NCBI GenBank assembly: GCA_028285035.1
Contig: JANQQF010000143.1
Location: 13,648 to 77,647 of the forward strand
DNA from: Phycisphaerae bacterium
GTDB taxonomy: Bacteria > Chloroflexota > Anaerolineae > 4572-78 > J111
Direction of reading: 5' to 3'
DNA: 64,000 bases
Part shown: one piece after another, positions 1 to 8,119 of the stretch
Layout of the letters: each line of letters begins with the position of its first letter
Numbering within the stretch: position 1 is the first letter of the stretch
Notes under the pieces: model-generated
The model's input: the letters and a program-made list of their open reading frames with translations, nothing else
Database searches by the model: none
Told to the model about the DNA's origin: nothing
Translations under genes and position numbers: made by a program

Positions 1-53
1 CGACAGCAAGGTCATCTGAGTTGAAAACTGAGGTAAATTACAATTACAAACGA

Positions 54-860
54 TTACTGAAAATCGATCATACGGGATTCCCGCAAATCCTGTACGATAT
101 GTCGAATAGGATCATAATCTCGATCCTGTACGGCAGTAAACTGCTTGACGCCCCCTTGATACAAAATGGTGCGACCTGCTGACTTAAGATGCATTGTTGC
201 CAATGCTTGGGTAAGCTGTTGCCGAATACGGCGGTCCAGACCAGCGACGGCAGCAACAGGGGGCATTGGGCAAGGGCCAATATGTTCAACGACGCGAAAG
301 ACGTTGGCTCGTTCCGGATGCTGGGCGACTTCCATTGATAATACAACACTATCAACAGCGGCAGCATCCACGCGACCCTGCTCGACCCAATCCATCGAGA
401 CTGCATGTGCTCCCGATTTTAACCACACATCAAAAAAGTCAAACGACTCGTTTTTGGTGAAGAGATGATGACACATTGAAACATAACCAGACAATGAATG
501 GACCTCATTAAAGGCAAATGTTGTTCCTTGTAGGTCATCAAGACTCTGAAATGCTGAGTCTGCGCGAACAATTACGTCAGAATAATAGACAGGCTGATTA
601 TCATAGCGCTGGTCCTCAAGCACTGGTGCGACCATCGCCTTGAGGCGTGATGGCGTTTGATCAGCTTTGTGCACATATGGTAAGCCACAGGTAAAAACAA
701 CTTGAATTTCTTCACGCTGCACCATCGCTTCTTGTTCTATTGGAGTCAGATCAGCCACGAAGTCAATCTCAAGCCCAGTGGCTGTGCCTAAATAATCCAC
801 AATCTGGCGATAAAACTCAAGCGCATTATCACCTAAAAATGATGCAAAACGAATTGTCAT
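54..860 (-). CDS. PhnD-like substrate-binding protein
   Basis: Looks like the phosphate/phosphonate ABC-transporter binding-protein fold (PhnD family): the opening MTIRFASFLGD, a central VVFTCGLPYV segment and the hinge-like VIVRADSAFQSLDDLQG are typical of that family. There is no signal peptide or lipobox, and no permease or ATPase gene nearby, so it may be a cytoplasmic ligand-binding protein rather than a transport component. I chose the ATG at 860 because AAGGTG lies six bases upstream; a GTG at 869 would overlap that site. It follows an IclR regulator by 62 bases on the same strand and is probably co-transcribed with it. The ligand cannot be told from sequence. Confidence 0.72.
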   Translation of the reverse strand: MTIRFASFLGDNALEFYRQIVDYLGTATGLEIDFVADLTPIEQEAMVQREEIQVVFTCGLPYVHKADQTPSRLKAMVAPVLEDQRYDNQPVYYSDVIVRADSAFQSLDDLQGTTFAFNEVHSLSGYVSMCHHLFTKNESFDFFDVWLKSGAHAVSMDWVEQGRVDAAAVDSVVLSMEVAQHPERANVFRVVEHIGPCPMPPVAAVAGLDRRIRQQLTQALATMHLKSAGRTILYQGGVKQFTAVQDRDYDPIRHIVQDLRESRMIDFQ

Positions 861-922
861 CTTTGACACCTTTTCTGAAAAATAGGATTCAATAAAAGCT
901 ATGATTTAGAAGTAGAAATGAG

Positions 923-1726
923 CTAAACCATAACCTGGTATTGCTTCTGGACGGAAACACACCCCAATTGAAGCGAGATATCACGGGCTGTATCTTGGAT
1001 GGGACCAATAAATTGCTGCAACTGCGCATCGGATAGCCGATAGCTTGGCCCCGAGACAGCCACGGCAGCCACAACGCGAGTCTCGTGATTAAAAATTGGG
1101 GCGGCCAAGGCGCTCAATCCTTCTTGATGTTCCTGGTGGGTAATCGCATACCCTCGTTCTCGGGTTTCGATCAACGCCTGCTGTAATATTGAATGATCGA
1201 TGATGGTATCGTCTGTAAATTGAGGAAGGGCTTCCGGCAAAATTTTTGACCGTTGATCAGCTGGAAGATAAGCCAATAATACCTTACCTGCTGAGGTGCA
1301 ATGTGCTGGTGTACGTCGGCCAATCCGACCAACATATTGAATTGGTCGAGGGCTATCAGCTCCCCCAACATTCATACATTCGCTGCCACTCAAAACAACA
1401 ACATTCACGGTCTCTTGGGTCAATTCAGCCAGATCCCGAGCAAATGGGTATGACACATCACGCAAATCAACCCGATCCAACACAATCCCCGCCAAGGTGA
1501 CCAAACCCAAGCCCAAGCGATATTTACCCGTTTCTGGATTTTGTTCAACCAAATTTTCATGTTGCAAGGTTGAAAGTAGGCGGGAAACGGTACTCTTATG
1601 TAGTCCTAACTCCTCACTCAAGGTCGTAACCCCAAGCTCAGAGTCGTGCTTTGTAAAACACCATAACAGTGAAGCGGCTCGCTGTACGGATTGTACAATC
1701 GCCTCTGATTGTTGTTTTTGAGACAT
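923..1726 (-). CDS. IclR family transcriptional regulator
   Basis: Full-length IclR regulator of 267 residues. An N-terminal winged helix-turn-helix (about residues 10-70, recognition helix around LHKSTVSRLLSTLQ) is followed by the effector-binding domain with the family patterns THCTSAGKVLLA-like (here AHCTSAGKVLLAYL) and GLSALAAPIF. Such proteins sense small aromatic or carboxylic acids and often control catabolic or uptake genes. Its likely targets are itself and the downstream binding protein, because a perfect inverted repeat sits just upstream of its start (1745-1761). No enzyme genes for a catabolic pathway accompany it here, so the effector is unknown. Confidence 0.9.
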   Translation of the reverse strand: MSQKQQSEAIVQSVQRAASLLWCFTKHDSELGVTTLSEELGLHKSTVSRLLSTLQHENLVEQNPETGKYRLGLGLVTLAGIVLDRVDLRDVSYPFARDLAELTQETVNVVVLSGSECMNVGGADSPRPIQYVGRIGRRTPAHCTSAGKVLLAYLPADQRSKILPEALPQFTDDTIIDHSILQQALIETRERGYAITHQEHQEGLSALAAPIFNHETRVVAAVAVSGPSYRLSDAQLQQFIGPIQDTARDISLQLGCVSVQKQYQVMV

Positions 1727-1744
1727 AGGCGTTCAAGTAATTTT

Positions 1745-1761
1745 GTTGCGTAATACGCAAC
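1745..1761. promoter_or_regulatory. Candidate IclR operator (17-bp inverted repeat)
   Basis: GTTGCGTA-A-TACGCAAC is a perfect 8-bp inverted repeat around one base, 18 bases upstream of the IclR start. It matches the general form of IclR-family boxes (TTNCG...CGNAA). A weaker half-site-like TATTGCACAAC follows at 1771-1781. Autoregulation is inferred. Confidence 0.6.
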
Positions 1762-1868
1762 ACTATTTCATATTGCACAACAGTATACCTTAAGTCGAAA
1801 ATCGTGTCAATAGAGTTTTTGGAGTTTGTTGTCAGCTATATCTTGGGTAGAATGATTTATAATGGTTT

Positions 1869-2450
1869 ATGTTGAGTATTCATTTCATTGAGAGGTCGGA
1901 TAACACACAAATGATCGATGAAATTCTTACTGATAGCTTTGGTATTCGCGTCTTCACCATCCTCGTCGGCATTGCCGTCCTAACTTTGGGGCGAAGACTA
2001 TTTTGGTTAGCGACTGCTGTGGCTGGCTTTATCTTTGGGTTAACTTTGGTAGCGCAATCGGCTGGAGATCAACCAGATTGGCTCATTCTCGTCATAGCGA
2101 TAATTGCCGGTGTTATTGGGGCGGTCTTGGCCGTCTTTATCCAACGCCTAGCGGTAGCCATCGTTGGGCTTATTTTGGGTGGCTATGGAATGGTGTCGCT
2201 ATTCGACATTTTTGGGTTAGGTTTAGGAGAGTGGGCTTGGCTGTTATTTATTATTGGAGCAATTGTCGGGGTGGTATTGGCCCTCTCCTTGTTAGAACCG
2301 GCCCTGATTGTGTTATCAGCTTTAGCTGGGGCGATTTTGATTGTTCAATCAACAAATTTTTCGCCGCTCATTACAGGCATTTTATTTGTCGTGCTCATTG
2401 CCGTTGGCATCAGCATTCAAGCCCGAATGCTGCCAAAGGATCTGCAGTGA
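1869..2450 (+). CDS. Small polytopic membrane protein (DUF4203/TMEM198-like)
   Basis: A very hydrophobic protein of up to 193 residues with about six or seven membrane segments separated by one- to three-residue turns, for example the runs around residues 30-45, 50-65, 72-90 and 92-110. The even spacing of short helices resembles DUF4203/TM7S3-TM198 type proteins, whose function is unknown. Two starts are possible: ATG 1869, which sits only a few bases after a TATAAT at 1858-1863, or ATG 1911 (MIDEILTDS). The second gives a more natural amphipathic N-terminus. It is a single-gene unit between a divergent IclR gene and the promoter at 2468. Confidence 0.62.
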   Translation: MLSIHFIERSDNTQMIDEILTDSFGIRVFTILVGIAVLTLGRRLFWLATAVAGFIFGLTLVAQSAGDQPDWLILVIAIIAGVIGAVLAVFIQRLAVAIVGLILGGYGMVSLFDIFGLGLGEWAWLLFIIGAIVGVVLALSLLEPALIVLSALAGAILIVQSTNFSPLITGILFVVLIAVGISIQARMLPKDLQ

Positions 2451-2467
2451 GTGGGCAAAAAATACCT

Positions 2468-2497
2468 TTGCCCCGGCTTGTTAACTTATGGTATAAT
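2468..2497 (+). promoter_or_regulatory. Sigma-70-type promoter with extended -10
   Basis: TTGCCC at 2468-2473, an 18-base spacer and TATAAT at 2492-2497 preceded by TGG (extended -10). It would start a leader of about 135 bases before the gene at 2638. Sequence match only. Confidence 0.5.
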
Positions 2498-2518
2498 TTT
2501 CAGTAGCTCACTGTATTG

Positions 2519-2563
2519 AGAGATGTGTATCTAAGAGATGTGCACCTAAAAGGTGGGCATCTA
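2519..2563 (+). repeat. Three tandem 15-bp repeats in the 5' leader
   Basis: Consecutive units AGAGATGTGTATCTA, AGAGATGTGCACCTA and AAAGGTGGGCATCTA. Units two and three can also pair with each other (GATGTGCACCT against AGGTGGGCATC around an AAA loop), giving a hairpin in the untranslated leader of the gene at 2638. Confidence 0.7.
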
Positions 2564-2637
2564 AATGTAGCTCTTAAATTGATCCACTATCTGACAGCGA
2601 ACGACTGAGTATAGAAAATTTCACGTAAAGTGATGCT

Positions 2638-3609
2638 ATGATCGTCAAAAATGTCCCCATAAACGAAGCCATTGGCCATATACTGCTCCATAACCAAGCT
2701 GATAGCAATGGCCGCAGAATCTTGAAGAAAGGCCACCTCCTAACCACACCTGATATAGAAACGCTACAAACTCTCGAAAAAAGCACCATCTATGTAGCCA
2801 TCATAGAAGCGGGGGATATCGCTGAAAACGAGGCGGCTCATCGGTTAGGGCAATACTTAAAACACGATTATTTGAATGTTTCCACAGCTACAACAGGGCG
2901 CGTAAACCTGATTGCGACAAAAGCAGGGATGTTAAATGTAAATTACGACATCTTACAAACATTCAACAACATTCCAGGCATCACCCTAGCAACAAAATTA
3001 CACAACTCTCAAGTGCAATCAAAAACATTAGTTGGTACGATAAAAATCATTCCCTACAGTGTTCCTGAAACTGACTTGACGACAGCCGAAACTATTCTAA
3101 GAGAGAACCCTTCCTTAATAAAGATTAACCCATTTTCTATGAGAAAAGCGACTCTGATTACAACAGGTAGTGACAACGCTCGAGAAAAAGTCATCAACGG
3201 CTTTACACCTGCGCTACAAAATCGTCTTGAAACTTATGGGGTCGAACTGGTTTCTGGACCTTATGTCTCTGAAAATGTCGAGGAAATTTGCGGGGCGATT
3301 CAACAAGCATTAGATAATCAAGCCGAAATGATTCTAATTGCTGGCGAAACATCTATCATGGACATCGATGACATTACCCCGCAAGCGATTGTAACCGCAG
3401 GAGGAGAACTTATTCATCACGGGGTTCCGGTTGAACCTGGCAATCTTTTACTCCTTGCCTATCACGGCCAAACCCCAATTGTTGGCACCCCTGGGTGTGC
3501 CCGAAGTAAAAAATATAACGTGGTTGATATGGTTTTACCAAGGTTAGCTACAGGCGAACATTTAACGCGACAAGATTTGATAGCATTGGGGCATGGCGGC
3601 TATTTATAA
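2638..3609 (+). CDS. Molybdopterin-binding-domain protein (MoeA/MoCF-like)
   Basis: 323 residues. The N-terminal half (IVKNVPINEAIGHILLHN, then a KKGHLLTTPDIE segment) resembles the SAF/MoeA-like front part of proteins that carry a molybdopterin-binding domain. The second half (KATLITTGSDN, then ILIAGETSIMDIDDITPQA and GNLLLLAYHGQTPIVGTPGCA) follows the MoCF_biosynth fold order. Family members are linked to molybdenum cofactor handling, but many stand-alone forms are uncharacterised, and canonical MoeA is encoded separately at 27763-28989. It is the first gene of an operon; its 3' end overlaps the next gene by 17 bases. A molybdenum role is inferred and not certain. Confidence 0.72.
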   Translation: MIVKNVPINEAIGHILLHNQADSNGRRILKKGHLLTTPDIETLQTLEKSTIYVAIIEAGDIAENEAAHRLGQYLKHDYLNVSTATTGRVNLIATKAGMLNVNYDILQTFNNIPGITLATKLHNSQVQSKTLVGTIKIIPYSVPETDLTTAETILRENPSLIKINPFSMRKATLITTGSDNAREKVINGFTPALQNRLETYGVELVSGPYVSENVEEICGAIQQALDNQAEMILIAGETSIMDIDDITPQAIVTAGGELIHHGVPVEPGNLLLLAYHGQTPIVGTPGCARSKKYNVVDMVLPRLATGEHLTRQDLIALGHGGYL

Positions 3610-5419
3610 TAAATTTTTCTCAAAGCCAGATTGTTGTCTTAGGTCAAATCCATTGCTTGATATCAGTTGGTGGATTATTGCTGCTGCCATTTTTCTAGGG
3701 GCCTGTCAGCCCCAGCCTAACCAAGTGTTTATTGAAGTGGATGGACGAAGACAGGCGCTCAGCACTGAAGTCACGACAGTTCGTGAAGCCCTTGATGAAG
3801 CGACGATTATTTTAGAACCATTGGATAAGGTTTCCCCTGATCTCTATGTACAACTTGAGCCTGGCCTCGTCATTGTCGTCACCCGTGTCACTGAAGAAGT
3901 GGAAACACATCGTGAACTTGTCCCCTTTGAACGACAAACAGTTGTCAATGAAGCCCTGCAACCAGGTGAAACTCGGATTGCGCAGTTGGGGGTAAATGGG
4001 GAGGATGAAATTTCAGTTCGGGTTACATTTGAGGATGGTGTGGAGACAAATCGCCAACAAATTTCCAGGGAGGTTATTATTGAAGCCGCCCCTGAAATTC
4101 TCATTGTTGGGCCACAAGGTGAGCTTCCACCCACTGAATTTGCCGGCACAATTGCCTATTTATCCAATGGAAATGCTTGGTTAATGCGTGAAAATACAGG
4201 CAGCCGGCGGGCTTTAACAACTGAAGGTGATTTGGACGGTCGCGTCTTCAGCCTATCACCGGATGGTCGTCAATTGGCCTATACCCGCGAGGTAACCAAT
4301 GAAGTCGAACTTCCCCTGAACGAGTTGTGGATAGCACCAACCACGATTGTGGGGGAGCCTCCTACAAAATTGGAGATTGAAGGTATTTTGACTGCAGAAT
4401 GGTCACCTGATACATCACAAAACATTTTGGCTTATAGTACAGCTAAAAGATCAATCACACCACCAGGCTGGCGGGCGAACAATGATTTGTGGTTATTAAC
4501 TGTTTCAGATAACGCTGATGATGATAAAGCTGAAGAGCCGCGTCAGATTTTATCGGCCAATACCCAAGGGCTTTACCCTTGGTGGGGAACTACATTTACA
4601 TGGTCTCCCAATGGACAATATTTAGCATATGCCCGACCAGACCAAATCGGGGTGATTGATTTAACGACGTTAACCGACACAACCACATTAAGCACGACCT
4701 TGTTGACACCCATTGCTGATTTTGCCCCCTTGCAAACCTTTAGCGAATGGGTATGGGTTCCACAGCTTACCTGGTCGCCTGACAGCAATTTTATTGCAGC
4801 CACCATTCACGGTGATCCCATCGGAGCTGAATCCGCTGAGGAAAGTCAGGTTTTTGACCTGTGGTTATTTAATCGAGATGGGCAAATTGCGGCCAAGGTG
4901 GTTGACCAAGTTGGGATGTGGTCAAATCCGCGTTGGGGGCCGGAGGGGATCGTCTTTGGGGAAGCAGAACTTCCTTTAAATTCGGTAAACAGTCGTTATG
5001 TTCTCAATCTGATTGATTGGGATGGAAGCAACAAGCGACGTGTTTTTCCGTTACTCAACGAAACCGGTGTACGTTTTCCCGAGATGGTCTGGGCACCTGA
5101 CAGTGACCAAATTTTGTTTGTCAACAACAATAATCTTTTTCTGACCAGTAGTGCAGGAAGCCCACCGCGCCAGCTAACCTCAGATGCTCAAGCAACGTTA
5201 CCGCAATGGGTTATAGGGGCAACCCTGATTACCAATACAAACACAATTACAGCCAGTGTAGCGTTGACATCAACTGTGACTATAACGCCAACGGTTGAAT
5301 TTAGTGAGACGAACAACGTCACAATCACGGTGACACCGACCCAGACAAACGCCACCGATCCGGAGCCAACCGCTACCTTTGTACCGATTACGATTGAAGA
5401 ACAACTAAAAGGGGAATAA
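3593..5419 (+). CDS. DUF348-G5-propeller lipoprotein
   Basis: 608 residues with an unusual domain order. A hydrophobic stretch ends in the lipobox LGAC (Cys 38), so it should be a lipid-anchored extracytoplasmic protein. Residues about 45-90 match DUF348, the ubiquitin-like domain of YabE/RpfB proteins (VREALDEATI, then LDKVSPDLYVQLEPGLVIVV). Residues 95-165 match a G5 domain (ETHRELVPFE, QPGETRIAQLGVNGED, REVIIEAAPEILIVG). The rest, about 180-540, is a TolB-like PD40 beta-propeller with repeats such as FSLSPDGRQLAYTR and FTWSPNGQYLAYAR, followed by a Thr-rich tail. G5 and DUF348 are usually tied to peptidoglycan-binding or cleaving proteins; here no hydrolase domain is present. It sits six bases before a histidine kinase gene, suggesting an envelope sensor role (inference). 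Confidence 0.8.
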   Translation: MAAIYNKFFSKPDCCLRSNPLLDISWWIIAAAIFLGACQPQPNQVFIEVDGRRQALSTEVTTVREALDEATIILEPLDKVSPDLYVQLEPGLVIVVTRVTEEVETHRELVPFERQTVVNEALQPGETRIAQLGVNGEDEISVRVTFEDGVETNRQQISREVIIEAAPEILIVGPQGELPPTEFAGTIAYLSNGNAWLMRENTGSRRALTTEGDLDGRVFSLSPDGRQLAYTREVTNEVELPLNELWIAPTTIVGEPPTKLEIEGILTAEWSPDTSQNILAYSTAKRSITPPGWRANNDLWLLTVSDNADDDKAEEPRQILSANTQGLYPWWGTTFTWSPNGQYLAYARPDQIGVIDLTTLTDTTTLSTTLLTPIADFAPLQTFSEWVWVPQLTWSPDSNFIAATIHGDPIGAESAEESQVFDLWLFNRDGQIAAKVVDQVGMWSNPRWGPEGIVFGEAELPLNSVNSRYVLNLIDWDGSNKRRVFPLLNETGVRFPEMVWAPDSDQILFVNNNNLFLTSSAGSPPRQLTSDAQATLPQWVIGATLITNTNTITASVALTSTVTITPTVEFSETNNVTITVTPTQTNATDPEPTATFVPITIEEQLKGE

Positions 5420-5425
5420 TATCTT

Positions 5426-7039
5426 ATGAGTGACCAACCCTCCATCTTATTGATGGATGAAGACGCCGAAACCCTTGAACAACTACAGACCGTTTTACAA
5501 CGAGAAGGCTACAAAGTTTTTGTCGCCGCCGATGGGATTGCTGCCCTACGATTGGCAACAATGAGTTCGCCCGATCTCATCGTTTCTGATGTACTCCTGG
5601 CAGGTTTGGATGGCTATGAAGTATGGCACAAATTACGCGCCTCTCAAGAAACAGCGGATATCCCCATTCTGGTTACGAGTGCTCTCAATATTCCCCCAAA
5701 AAATCAAGCGTGGCGACCAACCCCTGATGCTGAATGGCGCGTATTACAGTATGATGCGGCGCTCCCTAAACCGATTGACCTACCGCGCTTTGTTCGTGTG
5801 GTTAAACGGCTTCTTATGCCTGACCAGGTTGATACCATTCCTTCAGGGCCAAGTGTCATTATTGGGGGAACAGACTCCGAGATTACGATGAGTCTGGCCA
5901 GCTTATTACGCCTGAATGGCTTTGGGGTGCGCACCCCAGGCACCTTATCTCAAGCTTTACAAATCACAAAGTCAATTCCTCACGCAGCCCTAATTTTGGA
6001 TTATCACAAACCCAACGCCATTATCAAAGATATTATTTGGCAGGCTAAAGATTTCGCCCCAAACACAATTCTTATGCTGATTATCAGCTCAAAACAGGAT
6101 ATCAGCCCAGAAATTCAAGTGTATTGTGATGGGTATCTAACTCTCCCGTTCCACCCCCTCCACACCATGGCCACCCTCAATCAAACCCTCGAAATTCATA
6201 TAACTCGCCGACGCGCCGAGGCACTCAGCTCAAACCTATTAACTGTTAATCGCGACCTGCTTGGCACGCAACAGGCCTTACGGGCACAAAACAAAGAGTT
6301 AACCCAAACTCTAAATATTCAACATCAAAGACCAGAAAGTAAAAAAAGTGCCTTTACGGGTCTAGTTGTTCATGATTTAAAATCACCACTTGGCTCCATC
6401 TTAGGCACCTTGAATTTCCTTAAAACTGACCCCGATTTAGACTTTAGTGATATGACAAAAAATTTAATTACCGGGTCTGTTGCAGCAGGCAATCAAATGC
6501 TACGCCTGATTGAAACATTATTAGAGGGTCAACGTTTAGCCAATGATGATGCGGAAATGTACAGCGAGCCATTTGATACCAAAACCGTCATTGATATGGC
6601 ATTGGAGCAAATTCGCACATATTTAGCCTTACATCAGCTAGAGATTGAGTGTGAAATTGCCGATAATTTACCTCTCGCTTATGCTGATCTCAATATCACC
6701 CAACGCATTATAGAAAATTTGTTGGACAATGCGATCAAGTATTCAGCCTCACAATCTGTCATCAAATTGCGGGCCTCACAGCAGGACAAATTTATTGCCA
6801 TTCACATCGAAGACTCAGGGACTGGTATTCCTGCTGATCAAGTGCCCTATGTCTTTGATCGGTTAGCGTTAACCGAAAAAATTGGGCGTGATGCGGTAAG
6901 ACCCGGCTTCGGGTTAGGTTTAACCTTCTGCAAATTAGCAGCCGAAGCTTCGGGTGGAACCATCGGGGTAGATAGTCCTAACGATGATGGCGCTACCTTC
7001 TATTTTACAATCCCCATTTTTGAAGACCAGTCTGAATAG
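5426..7039 (+). CDS. Soluble REC-REC-histidine kinase
   Basis: 537 residues with no membrane segment. REC1 (about 5-125) keeps the acidic pocket (LLMDEDAE), the phospho-acceptor Asp 55 (VSDVLLAGLDGYE) and the Lys (ALPKPID). REC2 (about 145-255) keeps Asp 192 but has LPF where the conserved Lys-Pro-Phe is expected, so it is probably degenerate. A coiled coil leads to HisKA with His 316 (VVHDLKSPLGSILG), and the ATPase domain shows the N box (IIENLLDNAIKYS), DSGTGIP and GFGLGLTFCK. It would receive a phosphoryl group or signal through REC1 and act on an unlinked partner. Ribosome site AAGGGGAA precedes ATG 5426. It closes the three-gene operon and is followed by a terminator. Confidence 0.9.
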   Translation: MSDQPSILLMDEDAETLEQLQTVLQREGYKVFVAADGIAALRLATMSSPDLIVSDVLLAGLDGYEVWHKLRASQETADIPILVTSALNIPPKNQAWRPTPDAEWRVLQYDAALPKPIDLPRFVRVVKRLLMPDQVDTIPSGPSVIIGGTDSEITMSLASLLRLNGFGVRTPGTLSQALQITKSIPHAALILDYHKPNAIIKDIIWQAKDFAPNTILMLIISSKQDISPEIQVYCDGYLTLPFHPLHTMATLNQTLEIHITRRRAEALSSNLLTVNRDLLGTQQALRAQNKELTQTLNIQHQRPESKKSAFTGLVVHDLKSPLGSILGTLNFLKTDPDLDFSDMTKNLITGSVAAGNQMLRLIETLLEGQRLANDDAEMYSEPFDTKTVIDMALEQIRTYLALHQLEIECEIADNLPLAYADLNITQRIIENLLDNAIKYSASQSVIKLRASQQDKFIAIHIEDSGTGIPADQVPYVFDRLALTEKIGRDAVRPGFGLGLTFCKLAAEASGGTIGVDSPNDDGATFYFTIPIFEDQSE

Positions 7040-7092
7040 ATCAGACAACGAAACTATTTTCCTTTTTATCCCAAACAAATTACAATAACCCA

Positions 7093-7142
7093 AGGTGAGG
7101 TTGAGGGCATCTTACGATGTCATACCCCTCACCTATCTTTTT
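7093..7142 (+). terminator. Rho-independent terminator after the kinase operon
   Basis: AGGTGAGG (7093-7100) pairs with CCTCACCT (7127-7134), with an inner GCATC/GATG stem, followed by ATCTTTTT. It lies 54 bases after the kinase stop codon. Confidence 0.7.
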
Positions 7143-7177
7143 GCGAGAGAACAAACAAAACTTTCAGGGAGTAAATA

Positions 7178-8119
7178 ATGCGCGTTTTGATAACCGGCGG
7201 TGCTGGTTTTTTAGGATCACATTTATGTGACCGATTTTTAGCTGAAGGACATAATGTCATTGCCATGGATAATCTCATTACTGGCAAGACTGATAATATT
7301 GAACATTTAGCAGGGCACGAAAACTTTCTATTTATAAAACACGATGTAACAAATTATATCTACATCGAGGGGCATCTGGATGCAGTCCTGCATTTTGCTT
7401 CACCGGCCAGTCCTATCGACTATTTGGAGTTACCTATTCCCACCCTTAAAGTTGGGGCGTTAGGAACCCATAAAGCATTGGGATTAGCCAAAGCCAAAAA
7501 TGCCCGATTTTTATTAGCTTCAACCTCTGAGGTATACGGTGACCCACTGGTTCATCCGCAAAATGAAGATTATTGGGGAAATGTAAACCCAATTGGGCCG
7601 CGTGGTGTTTATGATGAAGCTAAACGCTTCGCCGAAGCGATGACAATGGCTTACCAGCGCTACCACGACTTAGACACTCGCATCGTGCGAATTTTCAACA
7701 CATATGGGCCACGCATGCGCCTTAATGATGGCCGGGTTGTCCCCAACTTTATTGCCCAAGCCTTACGAGGAGATGCCCTCACCGTTTACGGGGATGGTAC
7801 TCGCACCAGATCATTCTGTTTTGTCTCTGACCTTGTTGGCGGTATTTATCGTCTGTTGTTGTCTAATGAGAACGAGCCAGTGAACATTGGTAATCCCTCG
7901 GAGATGAGTATCAAAAATTTTGCAGAAAAAGTGATTGAGTTGACCGATAGTCCATCCTCAATCGATTATATTACTCCAACTGACTCACGGATTCAGGACG
8001 ATCCTAAAGTACGCCAACCAGACATTACCAAAGCCCGTAAAGTTCTTGAATGGGAACCAAGAGTGACTCTTGATGAAGGGCTGACACAGACAATTGATTA
8101 CTTCCGGGACTATGTGTAA
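7178..8119 (+). CDS. UDP-glucuronate decarboxylase (UDP-xylose synthase) type epimerase
   Basis: 313-residue extended short-chain dehydrogenase. The NAD-binding [15 protein letters not shown] opens the protein, the catalytic pair is in [10 protein letters not shown] (Tyr-x3-Lys) with a preceding STSEVYGDP serine motif, and [13 protein letters not shown] is the family's sugar-nucleotide signature. These features match UXS-type enzymes, which turn UDP-glucuronate into UDP-xylose; a generic dTDP-glucose dehydratase is less likely. A UDP-glucose dehydrogenase that would supply UDP-glucuronate is encoded at 11411, in the same polysaccharide block. AGGGAG precedes the ATG. The next gene starts directly after its stop codon. 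Confidence 0.87.
   Translation: MRVLITGGAGFLGSHLCDRFLAEGHNVIAMDNLITGKTDNIEHLAGHENFLFIKHDVTNYIYIEGHLDAVLHFASPASPIDYLELPIPTLKVGALGTHKALGLAKAKNARFLLASTSEVYGDPLVHPQNEDYWGNVNPIGPRGVYDEAKRFAEAMTMAYQRYHDLDTRIVRIFNTYGPRMRLNDGRVVPNFIAQALRGDALTVYGDGTRTRSFCFVSDLVGGIYRLLLSNENEPVNIGNPSEMSIKNFAEKVIELTDSPSSIDYITPTDSRIQDDPKVRQPDITKARKVLEWEPRVTLDEGLTQTIDYFRDYV

Noticed and set aside
2003..2506. 167-residue ORF overlapping the small membrane protein
   Set aside because: Trp/Arg-rich shift-frame shadow of the hydrophobic gene at 1869.
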